DNA of 64,000 nt from Vicinamibacteraceae bacterium (lineage in GTDB: Bacteria; Planctomycetota; Phycisphaerae; Phycisphaerales; UBA5793), in contig WYBR01000102.1 in assembly GCA_011525805.1 (NCBI GenBank), positions 1 through 64,000 on the forward strand, read 5' to 3'. The translations under genes were made by a program, and so were the position numbers. A model generated the notes under the pieces. That model was not told where the DNA came from. It searched no databases and saw nothing but the letters and a program-made list of their open reading frames with translations. This document shows positions 45,498 to 55,100 of the stretch, in pieces. Position 1 is the first letter of the stretch, and every line of letters begins with the position of its first letter.

Positions 45498-47078
45498 ATG
45501 TTTAGTGGAACTGCCGTTTCAGTCAGCGTGCTTCTGCTCGCCGCCGTGCCCGCGCTGGGCGGCGGATCCGGTCTTCACCCGATCCGCTACGCGGAGCAGC
45601 CGGGGATCCAGGAGTTCTCCGGCTCGATGATTGCTCGCCCCTGGCCGGTCTCGCACTGGACGGAGCAGGGCCTTGCCCCCGCCGCGGCCGGGCAGCGCTA
45701 TGGCGAGGCGCTCGCCCGTCTCCATGCTCTCGCCCCGCCGCGCGATCACGTCTGGCAGACGGATCAGTACATCTTCGACCTCCAGCCGGGGCAGACGGAG
45801 AACCAGGTGGCCGATGAACTGCTCTCGACCGGCCTGTTCAAGTTCGTCGAGCCGAACTGGCGCGTCTATCCGCTGGGCAACTGCCCGAACGACCCGCAGT
45901 TCGCCCAGCAGTGGTATCACGCGCCCGATCGCTTCGATTCGTGCGTGGGCTGGGAGTACCACACGGGCAATCCGGAAGTCACGGTGGGCATCTGCGACAC
46001 CGGCATCCGCGTGACGCATGAGGACCTGCTGCTGCATCGCAAGGAGGGCTACAACGCCGTCGATCGCCGCTGGGAGAGCCAGGGCGGATCGATCAACGAC
46101 ATCTACGGCCACGGCACGCAGGCAACGGGCTGCGCCGCCGGCAACGGCAACAACGGCGTCGGCATCACCGGCATGGGATGGAACCTCAGCCACCGCATGC
46201 TGCGCGTCACCAACAGCTCGGGCGGCGGCTCCTCCATCGAGTGGCTCAATCACGCCGCGACGACGGCAATCGAGAACGGCGACAAGGTCGCCAGCCTCAG
46301 TTACAGCGGCGTGGACAATCAGGCGGTCCGCGACACCGCTACCTACATCAAGTCCATCGGCGGACTGATGGTCTGGGCCGCCGGAAACTCGAACCAGAAC
46401 ATGACGCGCAACGACCGCGATGCCGACGACATCATCATCGTCGGCGCCGTCGATCGCAACGACAACAAGGCCTCGTTCTCCAATTATGGTCCGATGGTGG
46501 ACCTTGTCGCGCCCGGCGTGGACGTCTGGAACGTCTGGCACACGGGCGACAACGCCTACGGCAACTTCGGCGGCACCAGCGCCGCCTGCCCGCAGGTTTC
46601 CGGCCTCGCCTGCGTCATCTGGTCCGCCAATCCCGCGCTCAGCCCGGACGAAGTGGAAGACATTCTCAAGGAAACGTGCGACGACCTCGGCACACCGGGC
46701 ATCGACAACACCTTCGGCTACGGCCGCATCAACGTCGGCCTCGCCATCGCCGCCGCCTCCGGCGAGATCCCCATGCGCCTTCAGAACTCCCGTTTCGTCT
46801 CCGGCGTGAACGGGGACATGGAAGTCTTCCGCGCCACGCCCGGCCAGACCGTCGCGTTCATCTACAGCACGCAGGGCCCGGGCAGCACCTACATCTCCCA
46901 ACTCGACGTGACCATCGACCTCGCCCGCCCCGCGCTCGCCGGAGTGCGCACCGCCGACGCGAACGGCTACGCGCTGCTGCGCAAGCGCATCCCGCCCAAC
47001 ACGCAGGGCGTGCGCGTCTGGACGCAGGCGGCCGAGTTCCAGCGCAAGAGCAACGTCGTCGAGCAGGTGATCGAGTAG
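45498..47078 (+). CDS. Secreted subtilisin-family protease
   Basis: A 526-residue exported S8 protease and a close paralogue of the one at 27944. They share the propeptide start (EFSGSMIARP versus EFSNQMIARP), TGLFKFVEPNW, and the catalytic core: Asp167 (VGICDTG), His205 (GHGTQATG), Asn297 (WAAGN) and Ser361 (GTSAACP). It lacks the long beta-rich extension of the paralogue. After the protease domain it ends with a shorter beta-sandwich (ATPGQTVAFIYS, ADANGYALLRKR, KSNVVEQVIE) that looks like a cysteine-free version of the shared C-terminal module. GAGGGAG lies 8 bp before the ATG at 45498. A hairpin follows at 47180. Confidence 0.92.
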   Translation: MFSGTAVSVSVLLLAAVPALGGGSGLHPIRYAEQPGIQEFSGSMIARPWPVSHWTEQGLAPAAAGQRYGEALARLHALAPPRDHVWQTDQYIFDLQPGQTENQVADELLSTGLFKFVEPNWRVYPLGNCPNDPQFAQQWYHAPDRFDSCVGWEYHTGNPEVTVGICDTGIRVTHEDLLLHRKEGYNAVDRRWESQGGSINDIYGHGTQATGCAAGNGNNGVGITGMGWNLSHRMLRVTNSSGGGSSIEWLNHAATTAIENGDKVASLSYSGVDNQAVRDTATYIKSIGGLMVWAAGNSNQNMTRNDRDADDIIIVGAVDRNDNKASFSNYGPMVDLVAPGVDVWNVWHTGDNAYGNFGGTSAACPQVSGLACVIWSANPALSPDEVEDILKETCDDLGTPGIDNTFGYGRINVGLAIAAASGEIPMRLQNSRFVSGVNGDMEVFRATPGQTVAFIYSTQGPGSTYISQLDVTIDLARPALAGVRTADANGYALLRKRIPPNTQGVRVWTQAAEFQRKSNVVEQVIE

Positions 47079-47179
47079 TCCGGCGCCGCGGCGCAGCGCA
47101 GGCGCCAGGCGCAAGCGGCGAGCCCATCCCCCTTGCGTCGTGCTGATCGCATCGCCGCACGACCTGAGTGATCGTCTCC

Positions 47180-47212
47180 GCCCCCGTCGATCGCGAGTCG
47201 ACGGGGGCTTCT
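47180..47212 (+). terminator. Hairpin terminator candidate after the second subtilase
   Basis: An 11-bp stem GCCCCCGTCGA/TCGACGGGGGC (47180-47190 and 47198-47208) is followed by only a weak TTCTC tract. It lies in the 186-bp convergent gap before the lipoprotein gene. Confidence 0.6.
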
Positions 47213-47264
47213 CATGAGATGGACCGCAGATCAATCCGGCTTGGGCCGGACTGAATCGCCGCGA

Positions 47265-47675
47265 TCAGTCGCCGCCGTGTTCATTCTGCGTCTGCTGCGT
47301 CACGGCCAGACCGGAGCAGTTCCTCGCGGTGACGCTCAGTTCGGCCCGCTCGTCCGAGTGGTTGGCGATTCGGATGTTTCCGCCTCCGCGAAGCGTGCGG
47401 GCCGATGATCCCCGCGAGAGGTGCACTGAGTCCGGCGGAAGGCCGGGTCCGAAGGCGGTGAAGGCGACTTCCACTCCGCCCGGTCCGCGGTTGTGGACGT
47501 CGATGAAGGGATTGGACCCCTCGACCTCCATCGAGGCCGAGTCGCCGGGAAACAGCGTCAGTCCAATCGAGGACTCGCTGCTGCAGGCCGTGAGCGACAA
47601 CACCGCGAGGGCGAGCGTCAGGCCGCCGATGCAGCGCCTGTGAATTGCAGGCGATTTGAAGAGTGCAGGTGACAT
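47265..47675 (-). CDS. Small putative lipoprotein
   Basis: A 136-residue protein with a lipoprotein-type signal (GGLTLALAVLSLTAC; lipobox LTAC at Cys31). The mature part of about 105 residues is predicted beta-rich: SIGLTLFPGDSASMEV, NPFIDVHNRGPGGVEVAFTAF and GNIRIANHSDERAELSVTARN. It looks like a single small Ig-like or beta-sandwich domain. I recognise no family. GGAGG precedes the ATG at 47675 by 5 bp. The gene is divergent from the next one and convergent with the subtilase. Confidence 0.75.
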   Translation of the reverse strand: MSPALFKSPAIHRRCIGGLTLALAVLSLTACSSESSIGLTLFPGDSASMEVEGSNPFIDVHNRGPGGVEVAFTAFGPGLPPDSVHLSRGSSARTLRGGGNIRIANHSDERAELSVTARNCSGLAVTQQTQNEHGGD

Positions 47676-47888
47676 CCGATCCTCCACTGAAGTGGGCCGA
47701 CGATGCCGCTCCGGACGCTTCCGGGCAGGAGACGTCCCTCGATGCCGCTTATTCCGCCTCGCGGTCCGGAGGTTTCACGTGCCCTTCAGGTCTGGCCGTT
47801 CGATTCCTCTGATGGCGACCGTTCAGTCTCTCGGCCCCGTGGTCTATCCTTCGAGATGGACAAGGCGGGTCGATCCGACCGAAGGGGC

Positions 47889-49439
47889 ATGAACATGTTG
47901 ACCGGACTTCTCCGTCGAACACGGTGTGGAGCGTTTGTTGTTGTCGCGACCACGTTTGGCCTTTTCACCCCCGCCGTGCTCGCCCAGCCCTTCCGAATCA
48001 CCGTCGTTGATGCGCAGACGAAGCGCGGCGTGCCGCTGGTTGAACTTCGCACCGTCAATGAGATCGTCTTCATCACCGATAGCGCCGGCGTCGCCGCCGT
48101 CGACGATCCGGGACTCATGAATCAGGACGTCTACTTCTGGATCAAGAGCCACGGCTACACCTACCCGGCCGACGGCTTCGGCTACGCCGGCAAGGCCCTG
48201 CGCCTCACGCCCGCCGGCAAGGCCACGCTCGAAGTCAACCGCGTCAACATCGCCGAGCGCCTCTATCGCGTGACCGGCGAAGGCATCTACGGCGACAGCG
48301 TGAAACTCGGCGACACGCCGCCGATCGCGCAGGGCGTGCTCAACGGCGAGGTTTTCGGCCAGGATTCCGTGCAGCGCATCATTTACCGCGGCCGGATTCA
48401 CTGGTTCTGGGGCGACACGAGTCGGGCTCGCTACCCGCTGGGCAATTTCCACGGCTCCGGCGCCGTCTCCGACCTGCCCGGCCAGGGCGGCCTCGATCCC
48501 TCCGTCGGTGCAAACCTCCGCTACTTCGTCGATCCGGAAGGCTTCAGCAAACGCATGTGCCCGATGGGCGACAAGCCCGGACCCGTGTGGTTCGACGGCC
48601 TCTTCACCGTCGCCGACTCCTCCGGCCGCGAGCGCCTCTACTGCCACTACGTGCGCGTCAAGACGCTCGGTGAGCTGTACGAGCAGGGCTTCGCTCTCTA
48701 CAACGACGAGAAGGACATCTTCGAGCCGATCGTGCAATTCCCGCTCGACGCACCGCTGCATTCGCGCAGCCATCCGATCCGGCACGTCGAGGACGGTGTC
48801 GAGTACTTCTACTTCCCCTCGCCCTACGCGATGGTGCGATGTCGCGCCGAAGTCGAGCCGCTCCTCGATCCTGCGCAGTATGAAGCATTCACCTGCCTCA
48901 AGCCCGGCACGCGCTACGAGAAGGAGAAGTCGCAACTCGACCGCGACGCGGCCGGCCGACTCGTGTATGCGTGGAAGAAGAACACCGGACTCGTGGAGGC
49001 GCAGCAGCAGAACGAACTCATCCAGGCGGGGCTGATGACCGAGGAGGAAGCGTTCATTCAGACGCGCGACGTCGAGACCGGCAAGCGCGTCCTCGGCCAC
49101 AGCGGCTCGATCAACTGGAACGAACACCGCAACTGCTGGGTGATGATCCTCCAGGAAGTCTGGGGCTCATCGATGCTCGGCGAGGTGTGGTACCTCGAAT
49201 CGCCCACGCTCGTCGGGCCGTGGGAGAGCGCCCGCAAGGTCGTCACGCACGACGACTACTCGTTCTACAACGTCGTGCATCATCCCTTCTTCGATCAGGA
49301 GGGCGGCCGCTTCATTTACTTCGAAGGCACCTACACGCGAATGTTCTCCGGCGCGCCGGTGGGCACGCCGCGCTACGACTACAACCAGGTGATGTACCGC
49401 CTCGACCTCGCCGACGAACGCCTGTGGGCGTCGGAATAG
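47889..49439 (+). CDS. Secreted protein with CNA-B-like domain and propeller-like region
   Basis: A 516-residue exported protein. A signal peptide ends near VLAQP (about residue 35). The first mature domain (about 36-105, FRITVVDAQTKRGVPLVELRTVNEIVFITDSAGVAAVDDPGL) has the pattern of a CNA-B or carboxypeptidase-regulatory beta-sandwich. The rest (about 120-516) has aromatic blades (RGRIHWFWGDTS, GEVWYLESPTLVGPWESARK, YYSFYNVVHHPFFDQEGGRFIYFEGTYT-like strands). This is reminiscent of five-bladed glycosidase-type propellers (GH43/DUF4185-like). Catalytic residues cannot be assigned. The ATG at 47889 with AAGGGG before it begins the signal; a second ATG is 6 bp on. Confidence 0.72.
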   Translation: MNMLTGLLRRTRCGAFVVVATTFGLFTPAVLAQPFRITVVDAQTKRGVPLVELRTVNEIVFITDSAGVAAVDDPGLMNQDVYFWIKSHGYTYPADGFGYAGKALRLTPAGKATLEVNRVNIAERLYRVTGEGIYGDSVKLGDTPPIAQGVLNGEVFGQDSVQRIIYRGRIHWFWGDTSRARYPLGNFHGSGAVSDLPGQGGLDPSVGANLRYFVDPEGFSKRMCPMGDKPGPVWFDGLFTVADSSGRERLYCHYVRVKTLGELYEQGFALYNDEKDIFEPIVQFPLDAPLHSRSHPIRHVEDGVEYFYFPSPYAMVRCRAEVEPLLDPAQYEAFTCLKPGTRYEKEKSQLDRDAAGRLVYAWKKNTGLVEAQQQNELIQAGLMTEEEAFIQTRDVETGKRVLGHSGSINWNEHRNCWVMILQEVWGSSMLGEVWYLESPTLVGPWESARKVVTHDDYSFYNVVHHPFFDQEGGRFIYFEGTYTRMFSGAPVGTPRYDYNQVMYRLDLADERLWASE

Positions 49440-49458
49440 TCAGCGCGAGCCAGAGAGT

Positions 49459-50988
49459 TCACGGCAGGATCGAGATCGGTCCGTGGATGTGGCTCGCGGA
49501 TCGGCCATCGCTCGTGACCGTGGCGCGGAGGTAGGCGTCGGCGTTGTATTGCGCCACGTCGAGGCGAACCTGAGTTCGCCCGCTGTTGGGCAGGTTGTCA
49601 GCGATCGTCGTCCAGGGCCCGGCGTGGCCGCTCTCGCACAACTCGATCCGGACCGTTGAAGCGCTGTTGCCCGGCACGCAACTGAGCCAGTCGATAAAGG
49701 TGGCCGCCCCTTCGCGGATCGTGCGCCGCCGCGGCGGGCCGGTGATGCGGATCGAGAGGGTGGTGCGCTCACTCGTCTCGCGGAAGAACTGGAGTTTGTT
49801 GCGGGAGTTGAAGATGGAGCCCTGGTCGCTGACGATGGCGATGTCGGGCCGTCCGTTGTGCGTGGCGTCTCCCACGACGAAGCCGGCGTAGTCGCCGGGA
49901 TTGGGCACGGTGAACGTCGCGGCAGCGCGCCAGTCGCGCTCACCGTGGTTCGTCCAGACGACGAGGCGGCCGCCGCCGAAGGCGACAAGATCGGTGCGGC
50001 CGTCGGCGTTCATGTCGGCGAGGCGCGTGACCTCGAAGGGGCCGCTGGTCGGCAGGCCGTCGCTGACGTTGATCCACTGCGAGGAGTTTGGCGCCTGGAG
50101 GTAAACCTCGACGCCGCCGCTGGAGGTGACCATCGAGAAGTCGTCGAACCCGTCGCCGTTCACCTCGCCGAGATGGATGCCGCGCCGGCCGAGGAGTCCG
50201 CCGCCAGGCAGGTTGGCGTCGCCGTTGATGAAGCCCCCATTGCCGTCGCCGAGCCAGATGGTTCCATTCTGGTGCCCGATGGCGTAGTCGGGCCAGCCGT
50301 CGTTGTTGACGTCACCGACGGCGACATCCATCGAGGAGTTGCCGCCGAGCCAGCCGAAGGTCCGCGTCCATGTTCCGTCGCCGTTGTTGCGGTAGGCGTG
50401 AAAGCCGTCGCAGCAGCCGAAGGAAACGGAGGCGACGTCGAGCAGTCCGTCGGCGTCGAAATCAGCGAACTCGGTGCCGAACATGCCCCACGTCTGCCCG
50501 TTGACGCCGAGGCCCTGGTCCCACGGCGTCCAGTTGCGTCCGGTGCCGTCGCCGAGGGCGACGCCCATGACGCGGTCGCCGAAGGGAGGTTGGGCGTAGT
50601 TGTGATGCACGCCCCAGCCGACGTCGGGCAATCCGTCGTTGTTGACGTCCCCGACGGTGACGCCGCCGTAGCCGAAGTTGCCGTTCTGGTACGGCTGCCA
50701 CTGCCCGTCGCCGTTGCCGAACCAGACGGTGATGCCGTGCATGTCGGTGTTGATGTAGGGTGAGCCGTGATCGCCGACGGTGACGATATCGCCGTGGCCG
50801 TCGAGGTTGAGGTCGGCGAACTTGATGATGGTCCGGCCGCCGTCCCAGCGCGGGCTCTCCAGCCCGATTGAGGATTCGGCGTAGCGGGGCGGAGGCGCCG
50901 GTCGAGCGGAGAGGTCCTGGCGCGCTCCAGCGCCGCAGACGGGAACCAACGCGACACACGCGCACGCGAAGGTCGTGGCGAGTCTCAT
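49459..50988 (-). CDS. Secreted FG-GAP/VCBS repeat protein
   Basis: A 509-residue exported protein with a signal peptide (MRLATTFACACVALVPVCGAGA). The central part is built from FG-GAP-type beta-propeller blades with calcium-binding DxDxDG loops: FADLNLDGHGDIV, VGDVNNDGLPDVGWG, FADFDADGLLDVA, VGDVNNDGWPDYAIG, LGEVNGDGFDDFS, LADMNADGRTDLV and a weaker VGDATHNGRPDIAIV. That is seven repeats, as expected for an integrin-like propeller. Residues about 410-509 are a separate Ig-like domain (STVRIELCESGHAGPWTTIADNLPNSGRTQVRLDV). It probably mediates adhesion or surface binding. Its end is 19 bp from the convergent propeller gene. Confidence 0.9.
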   Translation of the reverse strand: MRLATTFACACVALVPVCGAGARQDLSARPAPPPRYAESSIGLESPRWDGGRTIIKFADLNLDGHGDIVTVGDHGSPYINTDMHGITVWFGNGDGQWQPYQNGNFGYGGVTVGDVNNDGLPDVGWGVHHNYAQPPFGDRVMGVALGDGTGRNWTPWDQGLGVNGQTWGMFGTEFADFDADGLLDVASVSFGCCDGFHAYRNNGDGTWTRTFGWLGGNSSMDVAVGDVNNDGWPDYAIGHQNGTIWLGDGNGGFINGDANLPGGGLLGRRGIHLGEVNGDGFDDFSMVTSSGGVEVYLQAPNSSQWINVSDGLPTSGPFEVTRLADMNADGRTDLVAFGGGRLVVWTNHGERDWRAAATFTVPNPGDYAGFVVGDATHNGRPDIAIVSDQGSIFNSRNKLQFFRETSERTTLSIRITGPPRRRTIREGAATFIDWLSCVPGNSASTVRIELCESGHAGPWTTIADNLPNSGRTQVRLDVAQYNADAYLRATVTSDGRSASHIHGPISILP

Positions 50989-51075
50989 TCTCTTCCTCCT
51001 TCAGGCTGCAACCGGAAGATTGTACCGTCGAAACGTCCGGGATATTCCCGCCGGCGGCCGCCACAGACCAGGAGG

Positions 51076-51996
51076 TCACCCTGTTTCGTCGCCGTTGAGC
51101 GTGTCCTTCATGATCCGCTCGCTCACGAGGTCGTAGCACGTCGAGAAAAGGCCGAGGATGCGAAATCGGCTTTCCGGAAATGGGGAGGGGCCGAGGCGGC
51201 GCACCAGCACGTGCGAGACTTCGGGGCGCGCCAGCCGCGTCTCGAACGAGGAGATCTCCGGTCGCAAGTCGTAGAACGTTTCGAGCGAACGATCGAGGGG
51301 AAGGGGCTCGACGGTGACGAGCGATCGATCGAGCGGCTGGTGGGCGGTGGCCGGCCCGGCGCCGGAGTCGATGGTGCGCTTGAGGCGGATGCGCTCGCCG
51401 AGTTCGACGGGATCAACGCCGCGCACCGACCAGGCAAGCGCGGGCGTGAGGTCGAGCCGCTCGGCGAGGAGGTGGGCGGCGGCGACGCCGTGCTTGCACC
51501 ACGCGGCCTTGCCGTCGCGCACCAGCGGACAGGTGCATGTCGGGGCCGAGGCGGGGGCGCCCGGCGCCGGGAGGAGCGCCAAGCCGAGTGAATCGAGGAC
51601 GGCGAGGAGTTCATCGCTCAGTTCGCCCTCGCTCAGACCGTGCGCGAGGCGCGCTTCGCCGGCAAGGGCTTTGATAATGCGCTCGCAGACGTCCGACTCG
51701 AAGACGGGCAGATCGAGTCCCCATCGGTACGCTCTGGCCGCGCGCCCCTGCACCGCAGCCTCGATTCGGCCGGGATGCACGTCGAGGCTGACGATCTGCC
51801 CGAGGCGCGCGTAGTTGGCGCCTTCGTCGAACATCGCCTGGTCGGCAGCGGCCGCTCGAACGTATTCGAGCCAGCGCCGCGAGAGACGGTTGACGCCCAG
51901 GCGGTCGAGGCGCGTGTTCAGTTTCAGCCCGCGATGGACGCGGCGAGGCTTGTCGGGCAGGCGGCGGGGATTGGGATTGGAGGGGATCGCGTTCAT
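51076..51996 (-). CDS. SWIM zinc-finger protein
   Basis: A 306-residue protein with a SWIM zinc finger in the middle: CTCPLVRDGKAAWCKHGVAAAHLLAERL, with the CxC...CxH ligands (about residues 155-176). SWIM fingers bind DNA or proteins. In many bacteria a protein of this form is paired with an SNF2-type helicase, and here the SNF2 gene lies directly upstream on the same strand, 127 bp away. The N-terminus (RLPDKPRRVHRGLKLNTRLDRLG) is basic. The ATG at 51996 has GGAGG 8 bp upstream. The alternative ATG at 52017 has no such site. Confidence 0.88.
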   Translation of the reverse strand: MNAIPSNPNPRRLPDKPRRVHRGLKLNTRLDRLGVNRLSRRWLEYVRAAAADQAMFDEGANYARLGQIVSLDVHPGRIEAAVQGRAARAYRWGLDLPVFESDVCERIIKALAGEARLAHGLSEGELSDELLAVLDSLGLALLPAPGAPASAPTCTCPLVRDGKAAWCKHGVAAAHLLAERLDLTPALAWSVRGVDPVELGERIRLKRTIDSGAGPATAHQPLDRSLVTVEPLPLDRSLETFYDLRPEISSFETRLARPEVSHVLVRRLGPSPFPESRFRILGLFSTCYDLVSERIMKDTLNGDETG

Positions 51997-52123
51997 CGCG
52001 TCGACCTCCGAGCCCATGACGGCAGCGGGCGCGCTCCCGCCGGGCGGGAATCCGGCGCGCCGCCGCGCGGCGGGCGCGTGCCGGGCGCCGGTTGCGGGTT
52101 GGACGAGAGAGACGAGAGAGTGG

Positions 52124-55100
52124 TCATGGGGCGGCCGCCTCCGTCGCGGAGTCGTCGAAGTCTTCCGCCGAGGGGACGTCCTCGTAGCGCAGCGCGAGCA
52201 CTTCGCGCAACTGGTCGGTGCTCAGTTCGGTGAGCCACTGCTCGCCGCTGCCCACGACGTTCTCGGCGAGTTCGGTCTTCTGCTCGATCATCTCGTCGAT
52301 GCGCTCTTCGAGCGTGCCTGAGCACACGAACTTGTGAACCTGCACGGCGCGGGTCTGCCCGATGCGGAAGGCGCGGTCGGTGGCCTGGTTCTCGACGGCC
52401 GGGTTCCACCAGCGGTCGAAGTGGAAGACATGGTTGGCGGCGGTGAGGTTGAGTCCGAAGCCGCCCGCCTTGAGCGAGAGGATGAAGACGGGGCAGGTGC
52501 CGTCGCGCTGCTGGAAGCGGTCGATCATCTCCTCGCGCTTGCCGACGGGCGTTCCGCCGTGGAGGAAGAGGGTCTCGACGCCGAGTTCGCGCCGGAGCAT
52601 GGAGGCGAGGAGGTGGCCCATTTCTCGGAACTGGGTGAAGACGAGGGCGGCGTCGCCCTCGGCCACGACCTCTTCGAGCATTTCGACGAGCCGGGCCGCC
52701 TTGCCCGAGCGCGTCGGGGTGACGGCGGCGGTGCGCCCCTCCTCGGCGTCGCGCAGGAAGTGGGCCGGATGATTGCAGATCTGCTTGAGTTTGACGAGGG
52801 TGGCGAGAACCAGGCCGCGGCGCTGAATCCCCTCGCTCGCGTCCGCCTGCGCGAGCATGCTCTGCACCGTCGCCTCGTAGAGCCGCGCCTGCTCGGGCGT
52901 GAGCGTGCAGTAGACCTTGTATTCGAGTTTGTCGGGCAGGTCGGCGATGACGTGCGGATCGGTCTTGAGGCGGCGCAGGACGAAGGGCTGGATGAGGTGG
53001 CGCAACTGCTCGATGCGCCCCCGGTCGCGGTAGCGCTCGATGCCCAGGGCGAACTGCCGGCGGAACTCGTGCGCCGTGCCGAGATAGCCGCTGTTGAGAA
53101 AGTCCATGATCGACCAGAGTTCGCTCAGGCGGTTCTCGACGGGCGTGCCGGTGAGCGCGATGCGCCGGTCGGCCGGCAGTTCGCGGATCGCGATCGACTG
53201 CTTGGCGCTGGGGTTCTTGATGTTCTGCGCCTCATCGAGGCAGACGCGCCACCAGCGCAGGCGTCCAAGCGTTTCGCGGTCGCGGTGGACGAGGGCATAG
53301 GTGGTGATGGCGATATCACAGCGGCCGGCAAGGTCGATGAGCGCCTGGCCGCAGGCCCGGCTCACGCCGTGATGCACCAGCACGCGCAGTTCGGGCGAGA
53401 AGCGCCGCAATTCGCGCACCCAGTTGCCCAGCACCGACGTCGGCACGACGAGCAGCGTCGGGCGAACGCGAGGCCGATCGACCTCGGCGCCGTCCGCCCC
53501 CGCCGACTCGCGCTCGGCCTGGAGGAGGGCGATCAGTTGGATGGTCTTGCCCAGGCCCATGTCGTCCGCGAGGCAGGCGCCGAGGCCGAAGCGGTCGAGG
53601 AACGCCAGCCAACTCAACCCCTTCACCTGGTAGGGGCGCAGGTTGCCGATGAACGCCTGCGGCTGGGGAAGCATGGGCATCGCGCGCGAGTCCGCCCCCG
53701 CCGCCGACGTGCCGAAGAGCTGGCCGACCCACCCGTCGGCGTCCATGCCGAGCACCGGCAGGCCGGCGTCCGCGGACGGCGGACCGTACGCGAGGCGCAG
53801 CGCATCGCGCAGCGTGATCTCGCCCGACTCCGAACGCTCCCAGAAGGACTGGGCGCCCGCGAGGTCGCGCGGCCTGATCTCGACCCATTCGCCGTGCAGG
53901 CGCACCAGCGGTGAGCGCTGCTGCGCGAGGCGCTCGAACTCGTCGCGGGTGAGGATGTGATTGCCGATGGCGACCTGCCACTGATACTGGACGATGGAGT
54001 CGAGTCCGACGGCGGCGCGGCCGGCGTCGCCTCGGCCGGGCGAGCCGGTGAACTCGACGTCGGGGCTGTGCACCTTGAGGCGCGCCGAGAGCCGCGCCTC
54101 GGGCCGGTCCCACCAGCCGGGCACGATCACGCCGAAGCCCGATTCTTCGAGCACGCGCCGCGCCTCGCGCAGGAAGGCGTGCGCCTGATCGGTCGTGAGT
54201 TCGACGCCGAGCGGATGCGCCTCGATGAGCGCGGGTTCGAGGGGCGCGAAGAGTTTGCTGGCGCGTTTGAGTTCGCCCAGCAGCAGGTCGTGCGGCTGGT
54301 CGATGCGCAGCCCATCCACGGATTGCACGTCGCCGGTGAAGGCCCAGACCTCCGCCGCGCTGACGCGCACGCCCGGCTCATCGGCGGACTGAAGGTGCAG
54401 CGAAAGCGTCCAGAGGACGTCGCGCGAAGGGGCGTACAACTCCGCCTCGTCGTCGAGATTGAGCGGCTCTTCGAGTTCGAAGCACAGCCGGAACGCCCGG
54501 CCCTGCCCGACGTCGTACAGGCGGCCGAGCCACTGCCGCACCCCGCGCATCAACTGCACCGCATTCGAGACCGGCAAGGTGATGCGGCTGCCCGGCCCGA
54601 GCAGGCTCGAAAGCCACGCCACGTGCTGATCGCCCAGCGGATCGCACTCTTCGATCGCCTCGGGAACGGAGTCGTCGATGAGCACGCGGCGGATCGCGGC
54701 GTCGGCCACTTCGTTGAGCATCTCATCGAGGGCGTCGAGCATGTCGCCGCCCGACTCATCGGCGACGCAGCGCACGACGGGCGGCGCGTGGCGCACCAGC
54801 GCCGCGATCCGCGCCGCTGAATCCTCATCGCTCATCCACAGCCGCCAGTGGCCGCGAAGGCTCCCGCCGAGATCCTGCTCGAGCGTGGGGATGAAGCGCT
54901 GGGCCACGAGCAGTTCGGCGATGAAGCGCGCGACTCGAATCCAGTACTCGAGCGAAGCGCCGCGGCGCACCCCCGCCTCGCCGTCTTCCACGCGGTCCAG
55001 GGCGCTCAGAAGGTCGAGCACCGCGGCGCCGGACGCCTCCAGCGCGGGCGCTGTCCAGAGGCGCAGTCCCAACGCCGCCTCCTCCCACTCCACTCCCGCT

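Noticed and set aside
49459-49760. C-terminal domain of the FG-GAP protein as another copy of the Cys-rich module
   Set aside because: It has a W..C..G....V.IELC pattern and GPW..IA.NLPNSG, typical of a different Ig-like domain. The CPG, GxCxG and ACGG motifs are absent.
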